From Ailurus styani (Eukaryota > Chordata > Mammalia > Carnivora > Ailuridae), in assembly GCA_002007465.1 (NCBI GenBank), contig LNAC01000019.1, positions 393,446 through 457,445 of the forward strand: a DNA stretch of 64,000 nucleotides. Reading direction: 5' to 3'. A model generated the notes under the pieces. It was not told the DNA's origin. It worked only from the letters and a program-made list of their open reading frames with translations, and did no database searches. The position numbers and the translations under genes are program-made. Positions 12,111-23,945 of the stretch are shown here, piece by piece (the stretch's first letter is position 1; the number at the start of each line of letters is the position of its first letter).

Positions 12111-12464
12111 CTAAAACCTATAGAGCTACATTTAAAAAAATACAACTTCTGAAAACTTGAAAATGAAACTGATATCTTACTTTCAAAACTCTTTAGAACC
12201 TTCAGTTTGGTAATATATATTGGGAATCCCCAAGAGTCTTTGCCAGTACAATGTGAATATAGAATTCCCTTCTTTTAGTGTGGCATATCTTTAGGAAATA
12301 TTACCTCAATAGACATGTCAAAGAAAGATTATTTTAAAATTTTAAATTTTAAATAAATTTTAAATAAATATATGTAAATCATTGGTGTTCTATGACTTCA
12401 GGAATTTGTTTTTTTTCCTATGTACCTTTAAGGTAATATATTAAAAAATTTCAGTGGTGTACTT

Positions 12465-12602
12465 ATTGTCCCCTTTTCCTGCATTATAAAGTAAATTCCA
12501 TGAGATTAGGGACCTGAGCTGCCATGTTTATTACTATAGATCCCCATCTGCAGTAGTACAATAGATAATCCATAAATGCTTGTTGAATGAATAAGTAGAT
12601 GA
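12465..12602 (+). mobile_element. L2 LINE 3' end
   Basis: Classic L2 terminal sentence: 'aattccatgagattaggg', 'tagatccccatctgcag' and 'aatgcttgttgaatgaat'. Confidence 0.88.
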
Positions 12603-12639
12603 TTTTCCTAATCATTCTTATATTCAATTGCGCATACAT

Positions 12640-13130
12640 TTTGACTGGTAATTTTAATGTGGAATTGCTGAATCACAGAGTAAATCATTTTTATGTTTTG
12701 AGTCATGTTTTCAGGTGTCTCTTCAAAAAGATTAATACTTCATATATGGCCACTAACTTTATATGAGAACATTAATTTCATCTCATCCTGGCCATCTTGG
12801 GGTAGTATCATTTTTTATTAATCTGATAGATGAAAAATGATTTCATAGTGTTGTTTTTAGTTGTCTTATTCAATTGCTGGTAAAAGTGAATCTTTTCTTA
12901 TAAGGTTACACTCCATTTGAAATTCTTTTGTTAATGATCCATTTGGGTCATTTGCTAATTTTCTTAATTGGTGTGGCTGTCTTTTTCTTAATACTTTGGA
13001 AGTGCTCTTAATATACTATAGTTCTTATTCTGTCAAAATTCCAGATGCAATTATTTCCCAATTCAAAGTTTATCTTTTAATTTAGATAGTATATATATAT
13101 ATTTTAAAGTGTTAGTGTTTTGAAATGAGC
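12640..13130 (-). mobile_element. Old L1M LINE-1 ORF2 fragment, antisense
   Basis: The blocks 'ggaattgctgaatcacag', 'gatccatttgggtcatttg' and 'agtgctcttaatatact' follow antisense L1M ORF2. It is too decayed to translate. Confidence 0.65.
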
Positions 13131-13336
13131 ATGCCCCTCAGTTCCCAGAAATCTATATATTTTGCAGCTCCTGTGTTCCTGGTCTGATACACATTCTTTT
13201 TTATATTTTGATATTTTGTTGGTCATTTCAGTTTTTTATTTTTTTTCCTGTACACTTCTTCGTTGGCTGGTATTAGTCTTCAATAATATTTATAGAAAAA
13301 AAAACACCTAGTGTTCTAGATTCTGAGCTCTAGCTT

Positions 13337-13573
13337 TTAAAGAATCTTTCTTTCTTTCTTTTTTTTAAGGTTTTACTTATTTATTTGACAGAGAGAGAGA
13401 GTGAGCACAGGCAGGGGGAATGGGAGAGGGAGAAGCAGGCTCCTCACTGAGCAGGGAGTCCAACTCAGGGCTTGATGTGGGTTCCATCCCAGGACTTCAG
13501 GATCATGACCTGAGCTGAAGGCAGACACTTAACCAACTGAGCCATGCAGATACCATTAAGGAATCTTTCTTTT
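13337..13573 (-). mobile_element. Can-SINE with imperfect TSD
   Basis: Body about 13355-13555, antisense, ending 'aaccaactgagccatgcaga' at the head side. TSD 'ttaaagaatctttcttt' (13337-13353) against 'ttaaggaatctttcttt' (13556-13572), 16/17. Confidence 0.92.
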
Positions 13574-14315
13574 GCATTTACATGTGATTTACAATTTGGC
13601 TGCACATCAAAATCTTGGGTTACAGTTGTTTTCTCTAAAAATTCCGTAGACATCATTTCATTTTAGGATTTAATATTTCATGGAAAACTTCTAAAGCTAC
13701 CTTGATCCCCCTCTCCCCTCAAACTAATTCAACCTGAGTGGTAGGGAGTCTTTGAAATTTAAAATCCCATTGCCATATAACCATGTATTTTTTTTTTCTT
13801 GCATTAATTTTCTTGGTTTTTAGTAAGTCCTTTAGATAGGCAGATTTAGGCATTTCAGAAGTTATTTTTAATTTAATTTTTAATTTTTATTTTTATTCAG
13901 AATTTGTCTGGTATCTTCTTAGAAACACAAACATGTCTATTGGATACTGATGTTTTAGCCTTTTTTGCTTGCTTGGAATATTTCTTCTTTTTGTCCCCCA
14001 CATAATGAATTCAAATTTCCTATAGTGCCAATTTTACCTTTCATTGTTCCTAATGCATATTTCAATTCCGCAATTGCAATTTTTTCAATTTCCCTTACCT
14101 TTTTTCTTCTCTTGCTCAGCCTATTGCTTCAGTTTCAGAATCTCTGGTTTCTCTAGTTTCAGAATCCATACTTCCCTTGAAGTTTATTATGATTACAAAT
14201 TTGATACATTTACAAACTTTACTTTTGTTTTCAATAGTAAGTTATTTTGGTCTTTATATATGTATATCTCTATATCTTTATATATTTAGATACTTTTTAA
14301 AAAATATTCATCAAT
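13574..14315. other. Unassigned AT-rich DNA
   Basis: No recognised gene. The Phe-rich open frames here come from T-rich composition. Confidence 0.4.
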
Positions 14316-14500
14316 GGGTACCTGGGTTACCCAGTCTGTTAAGCATCTGGCTTTGGCTCAGGTCATGATCCTGGAATCTCAGGATCCAGCCCCATATTGG
14401 GCTCCCCTTTCAGTGGGGAGTCTGCTTCTTCCTTTGTCCCTCACCCAACTTGTGGTCTCTCTCTTGCTCTCTTTCAAATAATAAAAATCTTTTTAAAAAA
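14316..14500 (+). mobile_element. Can-SINE (older, diverged)
   Basis: Head 'gggtacctgggttaccca', body 'ggctcaggtcatgatcctgg', CT-rich region and an 'aataaaaatctttttaaaa' tail. I see no clear TSD. Confidence 0.9.
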
Positions 14501-15001
14501 TTCACTGAACAAGGGAAGTCTATTCAGTGCTAGTAATTGCAATTTTAGACTGTTGGAGTAAATTTCTGTAACCAGTGATCTAGCAGCCCAAGGTGAACTG
14601 GAAGGGAACTAAAGTTATAGGAAGTTCTATAATTTTATTGTAAGGATTTACCCCTATAACTAATAAGAGAACTTCCTTATAGAGGAATATCATCTTTAGT
14701 AACAAAACTGCTATGTTGGGAACTGGCTTTTTGATGGTGTGTCTTCTTTTGGTTCTTAGCCTCACACCCAGGTCACCTTATTATGCTGCTGCTGTTCCAC
14801 TTACCTCTGACATTGTAGCCCAAGTACTATCGCCCAGAGCCACTGACATCCTAGTGGCAGACATGAAATGAAAGGGGTACTCCATATTGGCCATATACTG
14901 TCCATGAATTCAGTATTTACTCTTCAAAGTTAAGTGGTACCAGTGGGTTTCTGCATGGATTTTCTTCCTTCATGTTGATTTGGAACATCTCAGCAAGAGT
15001 T
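14501..15001. other. Unassigned DNA
   Basis: No recognised gene or repeat. Confidence 0.4.
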
Positions 15002-15222
15002 TGGGAATCACTTTTTTAAAAAAGATTTTTATTTATTTGAGAGAGAGTGAGTGAGTAAGTGAGTGAGAGCAGGGGTGGGGAGGGGCAGAGGGAGAAGCAG
15101 ACTCCCTGCTGAGTAGGGAGCCTAATGCCTGGCTGGATCCCAGGACTCCAGGATCACGACCTGAGCCAAAGGCAGACGCTTAACCAACTGAGCCACCCAG
15201 ACGCCCCTGGGAATCATTTCTT
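15002..15222 (-). mobile_element. Can-SINE with TSD
   Basis: Body 15018-15207, antisense, with (GAGT)n-like expansion in the purine tract (gagtgagtgagtaagtgagt) and 'ccaactgagccacccagacg' at the head. TSD core 'tgggaatca' at 15002-15010 and 15208-15216. Confidence 0.93.
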
Positions 15223-15524
15223 ATTTTCTATTTTCAATGTGATCCCACCATACTATTTTTTGTGTAATTTGCTAAAAAATGTCATATCGGTGTTCCCCTC
15301 TCATTGTTGATTAGATTTCCTTCAATTTTAATTAATTAATTAATTTTTATAATCTCTGTGTCATTTCAGTAGGAATCTGAAGCAATGAACAGGTAAATGC
15401 CTTTTGTGTTACCAGGAATTTTCTTTACTAACAAGTAGGTAGCTGTGGTTTCATCAGCAATTTCTGATAGAAGCTTCTCACCACCTTCATTAACTTTTTC
15501 TGGAATCATGCAGGTTGGTTTTAT

Positions 15525-15870
15525 TCATTAAATATTGAATATCTGTTATGTTTCACACACTGAAGATACCAGGATGAATAATATCCTTTCTGCAGGACAG
15601 TCACAATATAGATGGCTGAACATCAGGTAAACAACTAGTTTACAATGCAATGTGATGAGTTCAATCACTCAGGCATGAGAAAATATTTCAGCAGCTTTTT
15701 AGGGAAGGCATCCTAAGGGATATAATTTGAAGTTAAACAGATTTGATGAAAATATAAGAGCTCGTCTGCTGAACAAACCAGGGAGAGCATGGGATAGTCA
15801 TTGCACACAAAAGTAACAGCTTGTGCAGAAGCCCAAAGGATGCAACTGAAAGAACTTTAAGTGTTTCATG
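15525..15870 (-). mobile_element. L2 LINE fragment
   Basis: Antisense L2 3' region: 'ttattcattaaatattgaat', 'gatggctgaacatcagg'-like middle, then 'ttttagggaaggcatcc' and 'aacagcttgtgcagaagccc', matching the L2 blocks for 'gaaggcct...' and 'agtgcaaaggccc'. Confidence 0.75.
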
Positions 15871-17999
15871 TTAATAAATCTAAATAGATTTTTGTCTTTT
15901 AAAAGTGGTAATCATGACTTCCATGTCTTTGAAGTCACTGAGAAACAACATTGCTGAAGGAAAGAACCCAATTGCATTGAATAGCATAGCACTCCAAGTT
16001 GATATCATTTCATTGCTTAGTATTTTTCTACATTATATTCCATGATAATCATGTGATTTTTGTTGAATATTTTAATGAAATCAGGTTCTTGTATGTCTGG
16101 AGTATTCTTCTACTCTTTTAATAGTGAAATGGTATCCAAAAAGGGGATATATATCCTAAATATATACAAGCCATCTGTCTAACAACCTGTTCTCAAATTT
16201 TCTCTTGAGATTGATGTCAGCATTTCTGTGGTTCCTGGAACCCATCCTTAAAACAAAAAGGACAAGACACCTTTTGCTATATTCTTTTGGTACCTTTTTA
16301 GGTTTGTATGGTTTCTAAAAGTTCATTTAAGGTATTGTGTGTTTATATCTGAAGATGCTTTCAGCCGTCTCTGATTCAGTCATCTACCACACTTAAATGT
16401 TCTTTTAACTTTTCTCAGTTATCTTAAGTTTCAATTTGCTACATTTAAAAGAAGACTGTTTTCTTTCCTTCTTAGATGAATACAGAAAGAGGATGTGTAT
16501 TACCTAAAAGATACCAACTTAAGCTTGCAAGTCATTTGGCACTTTGCTGGCTTAAGTCATACATAATCATGCAGACTTCTACAAGGGACAAACGTAAAGC
16601 ATTCACTCTGCAGGGATATCTGTCTTTATTGATAGTTGAGACCTTTCTCATTTAATCATTCTTTACTGTTATCTTGGATTCTTTACCTTTGAAATACTGA
16701 AAGAAGGGTCATTGAAACAAAATTTCTTAACCAAATTGGATTTGGACAAAACAGAAGCTTATTAATTGTCTGTTCATTTAAACTACTTTTCCCCAGAGAG
16801 GGTTTGCAAGGTCTACTAAGCATAGGCCAGCTGGGAAAGAGCAGTGTGTTCTCAGAATGGACTGAGTTACAGGAAGTTGTTGAGCAAGGAAGGGTCAGAC
16901 AGAAGAACTTGCATAGTCTTCAGGCAATTTCTGAGGCAATGTTTTTTATTCCCATGGCTAGAATATTCAAATAAAGATTACATCCCAAAGTAAATACAAC
17001 TGGCTCTCTGGCCACTATTTTGGCCAATCTACATTTCCTTTCTTCATTACTGTGGATTATGGAGTAGACATCTTGAATTTATTTCTAAAACATCACTTTA
17101 ATTAGCATCATATTACTGTAATATAAAGTTTGGATATTTTAAAAATCATGCCTTTAAGAGCTTTCATTTCTTGTCTATGGGGTATACAGCTGTTACTTTG
17201 ATAATAAATAAGGACCATTTCTATATAAAAAAAAATCTCTGGTAGCGATTTTTGCTTTGCTGAGGTAAGCTGTTAGTCATCTGCCTCCAAAGAGTAATCA
17301 GCTAGATTTTAAATATTGCTGTGTCTTTCTGCTTTTACAATATATTTGATTAGCCAATAAATATACGTTTAGTATCTTTCCAAATTAGAGTTACTATGTT
17401 TGCATTCTCCTTTACTAAGGCAAATTATTTCTTTCCTAATATTTTGATGAAAAATATTGTTTCTTTGAGAAAATTAGAGGGGCTATATTAAGCTTTGGTG
17501 ATTGTCCTGTTTCGTTTCCAGAAAAAGTAGTTGGTATATATTTACAAGTGTGTGTATTTAACTGACAGATATGATAGTCAGATAAACATTTGCACCTACC
17601 ATTTTCTGTTCACTGTATAACATTCTTCGCTTGCCCTACTCTGCTTCTCAGGAGCCAGAAATTGTGTTTGTGCTTTAGAAACTTTAAGAGAACTGCATTT
17701 ATGTTTTTCTCTGCTCATTTGAAGGCGATAAATCATGTCTCTAACTTTATTTCTAGCCAGATATCACTTGTAAAAGTTGTTCTCTTTTATGTTCTCTCTT
17801 AAATACCCAACTATGCTGATAAATGCCAGTTATTGAACAGTTTGTGGGGAAACATCTATTTTTATTTCTTCCTTTATCGCCTTCAAGTATGCCTTCTTTC
17901 TGTCTCTTAATAATTTCTCAAGCAGATCCATAGATTTTTTGTCCTTTCACATATTAAAAAAAATCCATTACCATTTATTCCAGTGCAAAATTTTAGGGT
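15871..17999. other. 2.1 kb without recognised features
   Basis: Repeat-poor, AT-rich. No coding region, RNA gene or confident transposon seen. Confidence 0.4.
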
Positions 18000-18211
18000 T
18001 TTTTTTTTTTTTTTTGAGAGAGAGCATGCACATGTGCATGTGTACTTGCATGAGGTAGGGGGAGGGGCAGAGGGAAAGACAGAGAGAGTCTTTTAAGCAG
18101 GCTCCACACCCAGTGTGGGGCCAAGATGGGGCTGATCTCACAACCCTGAGATCATGACCTGAACCAAAATCAAAGTTCAAAGGCTTACCTGACAGAACCA
18201 CCTAGACACCA
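18000..18211 (-). mobile_element. Can-SINE (older subtype)
   Basis: Left T16 run, purine tract with 'gcatgcacatgtgcatg', 'ccctgagatcatgacctgaa' and a decayed head 'accacctagacaccac'. The TSD is not clear. Confidence 0.88.
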
Positions 18212-19754
18212 CTAGTTTTATTTCTTTCTCATATCCCATCTCTTTCCAACACGGCCCGACAGGTGTTGGCTGGAAACCTGGGTGAACAGGAGCATGGCCT
18301 GTGCATTCCTTCATGCCCTTGGCTGTGGCCCCTTCTCTTTCTCTTCTGGATCTACCAGGGTTAGAGCACAGAGTAGTGGGGGGGGGGACCGGTGGGAGGA
18401 TTAAATAAAAGGAACGAAGATATTTTTTACTTAATTGTCTTCTAATGGCAAGTTCTCTTATGAGGTATGTGTGGCCTTAACAGCACCCTGTGAGGTCATC
18501 CTTGTTTCAGTTTCTTGATGGGGCATTGATTCCAGCATGGCCTCATCTTTGTTTCTGCCCTGCCCCATGGTATAGCTCAGAGCCTCTGGCTGCTAAGATC
18601 CCTGTGCCCAGGAGGCAGGCTTCTGAGTTGATATACTTGTAAAGCAGCCCAAATGTGGCTACTTTCTGTGGTAAATGTGATCTGCCAGAAATGTGAAATC
18701 CTTGCCACACCAAATATGTGGAAATGGTGGCAGCTCCCACCATTGACTTTTGCCTCCTCTCCCACTACTTACCGAATTCCTTTTTCTGTGATCCAATAGT
18801 CACAGAGCAATTTTGCTACATAATCAGAGATAGGATGTTGTTGTCTCTTTCTTACAACCTCACCCAATTTTTATGGTTTATCACTTGACTTTGGGTGGAA
18901 GGAACATATGCCTCCCTTCCCTTGTGGAGAGAGAAGAGGAAAAACAAATTACCCTAGACTAGTTATTCACTATGACAGATATTCTATTTTATATCCCTCA
19001 TGTTCTATTTAAATAGTGTTCTGTTTAAACACGGTATATATGGAGTAGGGATGGGATAATGGTCTAGTTCTAAATTCTTTTGGGAAATTTCCCAAGGATA
19101 TGCCTGGAATTGTCTTTAGAATGTGCTGTTTTATTGCACTTGTGATATTAAACTTTGGGTAATTGGCCTCCATTTGGTGACAGTAGAACAAAAGCCATTC
19201 AGTATTACATGGAAATGACAAGATAACTTATGAACCAAAAAGAAAAAAAGAAAAGAAAAGTTACAAACAAATTGCAAATGATGGTAATATAGAGTTTGGG
19301 TTTTGTTTTTTTGGGTTTTTTTTGGTAGTTTTCTTTTTAAAAGTGAAATAAAATTTTAGCATTCTTTTTTACCTTGATAAATATTCAGGGAAGTGTTTTT
19401 TTTTTTTGCCCTAATCTCTGGCCTTCTGGTAAGGAAATGAAGGGTCAGTTTTGCTGAGTATTCCTGACCTAAAGATCCTGTGGCTTCTCTGTTGTTCATC
19501 CTTCTCAGGCCGAGGCCCTCTCTGAGTTTCCTCCATCTACTTCCAGGAAGCTCAGGACACAACCTAAGAGGTAGTAGCCACCATCACTCATTTTCCTTCC
19601 TTGGCATTCCATTCTCTGAAAGATTCACTGGAGAATGGGATATATTTTTTTATCCCCCTATTATTGTAACTCCCTAGGACAAATTCATAGTTTTTTTTTT
19701 AACTCAGAATTTTTAGTTATTCTCACAAAAAAGACAAAAGGAGAGACAGAAGAG
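18212..19754. other. Unassigned, slightly GC-richer DNA
   Basis: Includes a G10 run near 18379-18388 and A- and T-rich runs at 19238-19330. Frames at 18543-18765 and 19356-19677 show no recognisable domain and overlap on both strands. I call no gene here. Confidence 0.35.
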
Positions 19755-20032
19755 AAAGATTCTATGAAACCTTTCTCAACATTTCTCCCCACCACATCCC
19801 TGCCTGCCACAGCTAGCAGAACTTCTTTCCTTTCTTTCTCTCACCACTTTTGCCCCATTCAGTCACTTAAAAGATGTTATTGAATTTATTTGTTTCTGTC
19901 CCTTCCACTAGACCCTGAGCATTTGGGGGAACAAATACCTTGTCTTGTTTGCCAATTATATTTTAGACCCCAACGGAGACCTTGGCAGACCTTGAGTTTT
20001 GATAAATATTTAATGAATAAAGGAATGAATGT
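19755..20032 (+). mobile_element. L2 LINE 3' region
   Basis: The blocks 'cctttctcaacatttctcc', 'ttccactagaccctgagc' and 'taccttgtcttgtttgcc' and the terminal 'aatgaataaaggaatgaat' follow L2 order. The L1 at 20033 begins at its end. Confidence 0.8.
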
Positions 20033-20360
20033 CATCAGGGATAGTGACTTAATACTTTTCTTTTCTTGTACTGTTTTTGCCTGGCTTTGGTATGAGAGTA
20101 AAGCTGGCCTTGTAAAAGAATATGGTTGTGTTCCTTTGTCTTAATTTTTGGAAGAGTTTGGGAAGGATTGGTGTTAATTCTTCTTTAAATATTTAGTAGA
20201 ATTCACCCATGAATCTATTTAGTCCTGGGATTTTAGTTGTTGGAATATCTTTGATTACTGATTGAATATCGTTGCTTGTTATTGGTCTGTTCACACATTC
20301 TATTACTTGATGATTCAGTTTGGTAAGTTTTATGTTTCTAGGGATTTATCCATTTCTTCT
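20033..20360 (-). mobile_element. Inverted 5' segment of a twin-primed LINE-1
   Basis: On the minus strand this encodes decayed L1 ORF2 just upstream of the reverse transcriptase core, ending with the conserved LIPKPG-type motif (minus-strand 'ctcataccaaagccaggc') and continuing to 'actatccctgatga'. The next ORF2 bases ('aacatagg...') start at 20361 in the opposite direction. Together the two pieces form one L1 with an inverted 5' part. No functional product is possible. Confidence 0.85.
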
Positions 20361-22330
20361 AAACATAGGTACAAAAATCCTCAACAAAATACTAGCAAAC
20401 CAAATCCAAGAGCACATTGAAAGGATCATACACCATGCAAGTATGATTCAGTATATGCAAATCAATAAATGTGATATACTGCATTAACAGAATGAAGGTT
20501 AAAATTATATGATCATTTCATTTTATCCAGAAAAAGCATTTGACAGGTTCAACATCTATTCATGATAAAAACTCTCAACAAATTAAGTATAGAAAGAATA
20601 TACCTTAATATAATAAAGATCATATGTGACAAACCCCATCATCACATTTGATGGTGAAAAGTTAAAAGTCTTTCCCTTGGAATCAGTAACAAGACAAGGA
20701 TGCTGACTCTCACCACTTCTATTTAACATAGTACTGGAAGTCCTAGTCTTAGCAATTAGGCAATATAAAGAAATAAAACACATCCAAGTCAGAAAAGAAG
20801 AAATAAAACTATCTGCTTGCAGTTGACATGCTCTTATATATAGAAAACTCTAATGACTCCACCAAAAAACTGTTAGAACTAATGAATGAATTCAGTAAAG
20901 TTGCAAGATACAAAATCTATATACAAAAATCAGTTGCATTTCTATATACTAGCAACACACTATCCAAAAATGAAATGTAAAAAAATGATCCCAATTATAA
21001 CAGCATAAAAATAAAATACTTAAGAATAAATTTATCTAGGAAATGAAAGACCATACATTGAAAACTGTAAGACATTGATAAAATAAATTAAAGAAGATAA
21101 AAAATAAATGGAAATATAATCTGTGCTCATGGATTAGAAGAATATTGATAAAATGTCCATACTACTCAAAGAAGTATACAGACTTAAGGCAATCCCTATC
21201 AAAATTACAATGTCATTTTTCACAGAAATAGAAAAAAATTCCTGAGATTCATATGGAACCACAAAATACCCCAAATAGCAAAAGCAATCTTGAGAAATAA
21301 GAACAAAGTTAAAAGCATCATATATCCTGATTTCAAATTATATTATACAGCTCTATGGACCAAAATGTATGGTACTGGCATAAAAACAGATCAACAGAAG
21401 AGAGAGCCCAGAAACAAATCCACGCATTTATAGTCAATTTATCTTCAACAAAGGTGTCAAGAGCTCACAATGGGGAAAAGATAGTCTCTTCAATAAATGG
21501 TGTTGGGAAAACTGGATCTCTACATGCAGAAGGATGAAATTGAAGTCGCCTCACACCATATATAAAAATCAACCCCAAATGGATTAAAGACTTAAATATA
21601 AGACTTGAAGCTATAAAACTACTAGAAGATAACACAGGGAAATAATTTCTTGACATCAGTCTGGAAAATGATTTTTTGGATATAACCCTGAAAGCATAGG
21701 CAACAAAAGCAAAATTGGACAAAAGGATTGCATCAAAAAACAACAAACAAATTTTGCCCAGCAAGAGAAACAGTCAACAAGATGAAGAAACAGTCTACAG
21801 AATGGCAAAAAGTATTTGCAAACTATATGTCTAAGAAGGGGTTAATGTCTGAAATATATAAGGAACTCAACAGCAAGAAATCAAATCCCTGACTTAATTG
21901 TCCTGAATAGACATTTTATTTTTAAAGAAGACATAGAAATGGTCAGTGGACACATGAAAAGGTGTTCAACATCACTATCAGGGAAATATAAGTCAAAACC
22001 CCAAGGAGATATCATGTCATACCTGTTAGGATGGCTATTATCAAAAAAGCAAGTGATAGTAAATGTTGATGAGGATGTGGAGAAAAGGGAACCGTTATAT
22101 GCTATTGGTGGGAGTGTAAATTGGTATAGCCACATGGAAGACAGTATGGAGCTTCCTCAAAAAATTAAAAATAGAACTATCATATTATCCAGCAATCCCA
22201 CTCCTTCCACACCTGAAGGAAATGAAATTAGTATATCAAAGAGATATCTGCACCCTCATGTTTATTGTAGCATTACTCACAATCACCAAGGGATTGAAAC
22301 AAGCGAAATAACCTTTGAAAAAGATATATG
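20361..22330 (+). mobile_element. Main segment of the twin-primed LINE-1 (ORF2 remnant)
   Basis: About 2 kb of sense ORF2 starting 'aacataggtacaaaaatcct' (KILNKILA-type motif) and running through the reverse transcriptase palm and the C-terminal region. The catalytic FADD motif is replaced by LAVD in the local frame (near 20820), and stops and frameshifts are frequent, so it is dead. A 130-residue frame at 21939-22331 is a relic. It stops before the L1 3' UTR and has no A tail; a C-rich tract follows. Confidence 0.88.
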
Positions 22331-22335
22331 ATCAA

Positions 22336-22354
22336 CCCCCCTCCCCCCCCCCCG
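22336..22354. repeat. Poly-C tract
   Basis: 'cccccctcccccccccccg' lies directly at the broken 3' end of the L1. Confidence 0.9.
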
Positions 22355-22777
22355 ACAAAATCCCTCTACCCTCCCCAGGTAACTATCCTTTTAGAAAACT
22401 CTTGCTGGCCATTCCTTAAATGTGTTTCCACTTCCCTGTACAAAGACCTGTAGAGGGAAACTGCATGTCTGTTCTATTTGCTTAATCTCATGCAGCTAAA
22501 TATTTCCTCTTCTTCTCAGGTGGTAGAACATTCACTACTCAGGGATCATGTAAGTAATGAGCTATCAAAATCTCACCACTATTAGACAAACTGATCTACC
22601 AACTTAGAATGGACATTCACTTTCAATGTCAATTGTTTTTAGGTAAATATTGATTTAGACAAAATTATATGAGGGAAGTTATTTCTCAAGCTTTCTTCAG
22701 ATCCTCTAGCTAAGGTGCCTTTATCTTAACCATTTTTCCTAGCTAACAACCACACGCTGCTCTTCCTTTGCGTAAAG
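22355..22777. other. Unassigned DNA
   Basis: No recognised gene or repeat. Confidence 0.4.
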
Positions 22778-22810
22778 CAAACAAACAAACAAAAAACAAA
22801 AAACAAATAA
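22778..22810. repeat. (CAAA)n A-rich repeat
   Basis: Tandem caaa units, perhaps the tail of a lost retroelement. Confidence 0.85.
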
Positions 22811-22927
22811 ACTTAGCTAGCCATCAGGGCTTGTCCTGCATGGCCCTCCTCTGAGTAGCTTTCCTGCATTCCCAGATGCTTAGAGTTGACATCAATCTTT
22901 ACTTTATTATACCTTTACCATGGAACT

Positions 22928-22931
<4 letters not shown>

Positions 22932-22968
<37 letters not shown>

Positions 22969-22990
22969 TGTGTGTACACATACATATATA
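22932..22990. repeat. (TG)n microsatellite with TA flank
   Basis: About 14 TG units, one 'ta' interruption, more TG, then acacatacatatata. Confidence 0.95.
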
Positions 22991-23010
22991 AGCATATGTT
23001 TTGAAAGCTG

Positions 23011-23240
23011 TGTGGGTTAAAAGGTTAAGGACATAGACTTTGGAAGCAAACTGCCTCAGTTTGAATCCTGGCTCTAACATTTATCAGCTGGTGATAAATG
23101 ACTGTGGACTTCCTAATTTACTTCTCTGGACCCCAGTTTACTCACCTGTAAAATGAATTTTTGTGGGATTTAAATGAATAAAAACACTTATATTAGTGCT
23201 TTATGAACATGTAATACATTTTATGTGTTAGCTATTCTTT
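23011..23240 (+). repeat. MIR SINE
   Basis: Near full length: 'ggacatagactttggaagc', 'tttgaatcctggctctaac', 'ctctggaccccagtttact', 'cacctgtaaaatg' and 'gtgttagctatt' fall in MIR order. Confidence 0.92.
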
Positions 23241-23389
23241 TCCAATGACTACATATTTATTTATTGTCTCTCTGTGTCATAGCAGCTGTTAATTAAAAGG
23301 GAATGGCAATATCTATGGTATATGGTAAAGAGTGCTTGGTTTAGCAGTACCAAGCAGTACCAAGCTTCAGAAACCTGAAAATTGTTGAC

Positions 23390-23945
23390 TTCAGTTCTGT
23401 ACGAACTTTTATTTTTTCCCTAGTCCCTGTGTTCCTTGTCTTTGTGAATGGCATCCTTATTCTCTCATATGCCCAAGTCCCAAACAGGATTCATTCTTTG
23501 TCTCTTCTTTTTCTTTATTTTCTCTTCTAATACCTGTCCTCGATCTACCTGTTCTTTCTGCTTCTCTCTACAGTCCTATTCCTGGAGACCAAACATCCTA
23601 CTGCGATAGCCCATAGGTGGTTTTCCTAGTTTCACACTTGCCCCATTCTGCTGTCATGGCAACCTTTAAGACATAAGTAAGGTCATGGTGCTACCTTGCT
23701 TAAAATTCTCTCATGTTTTCATTGTGCTTAGCATAATACCTGTTCCTGTTATCCTTCCCTACCAAACTTTCCGCACCCTGATCACTGCCTGCTTCTCCAA
23801 CCTCATCTTGCTCCTTTGGCATTTTCTATGCTCTTCCCATCTGTCCAGCTTCTTTCCACTTTACAGCCTATTCTTTGCAGAAAGAGTGCTGAAAACTTGC
23901 CCTGTTTGGTTCTGGACTGAGATGTTATAATTTCTCTGTGTTATA
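23390..23945 (+). mobile_element. L2 LINE fragment
   Basis: L2 blocks in order: 'tcatggtgctaccttgctta', 'accctgatcactgcctgctt', 'tctatgctcttcccatctg'. Non-coding. The 81-residue frame inside is chance. Confidence 0.7.

Noticed and set aside
23341..23365. Short tandem duplication of agcagtacca
   Set aside because: Two 10-bp units only; ordinary replication slippage.
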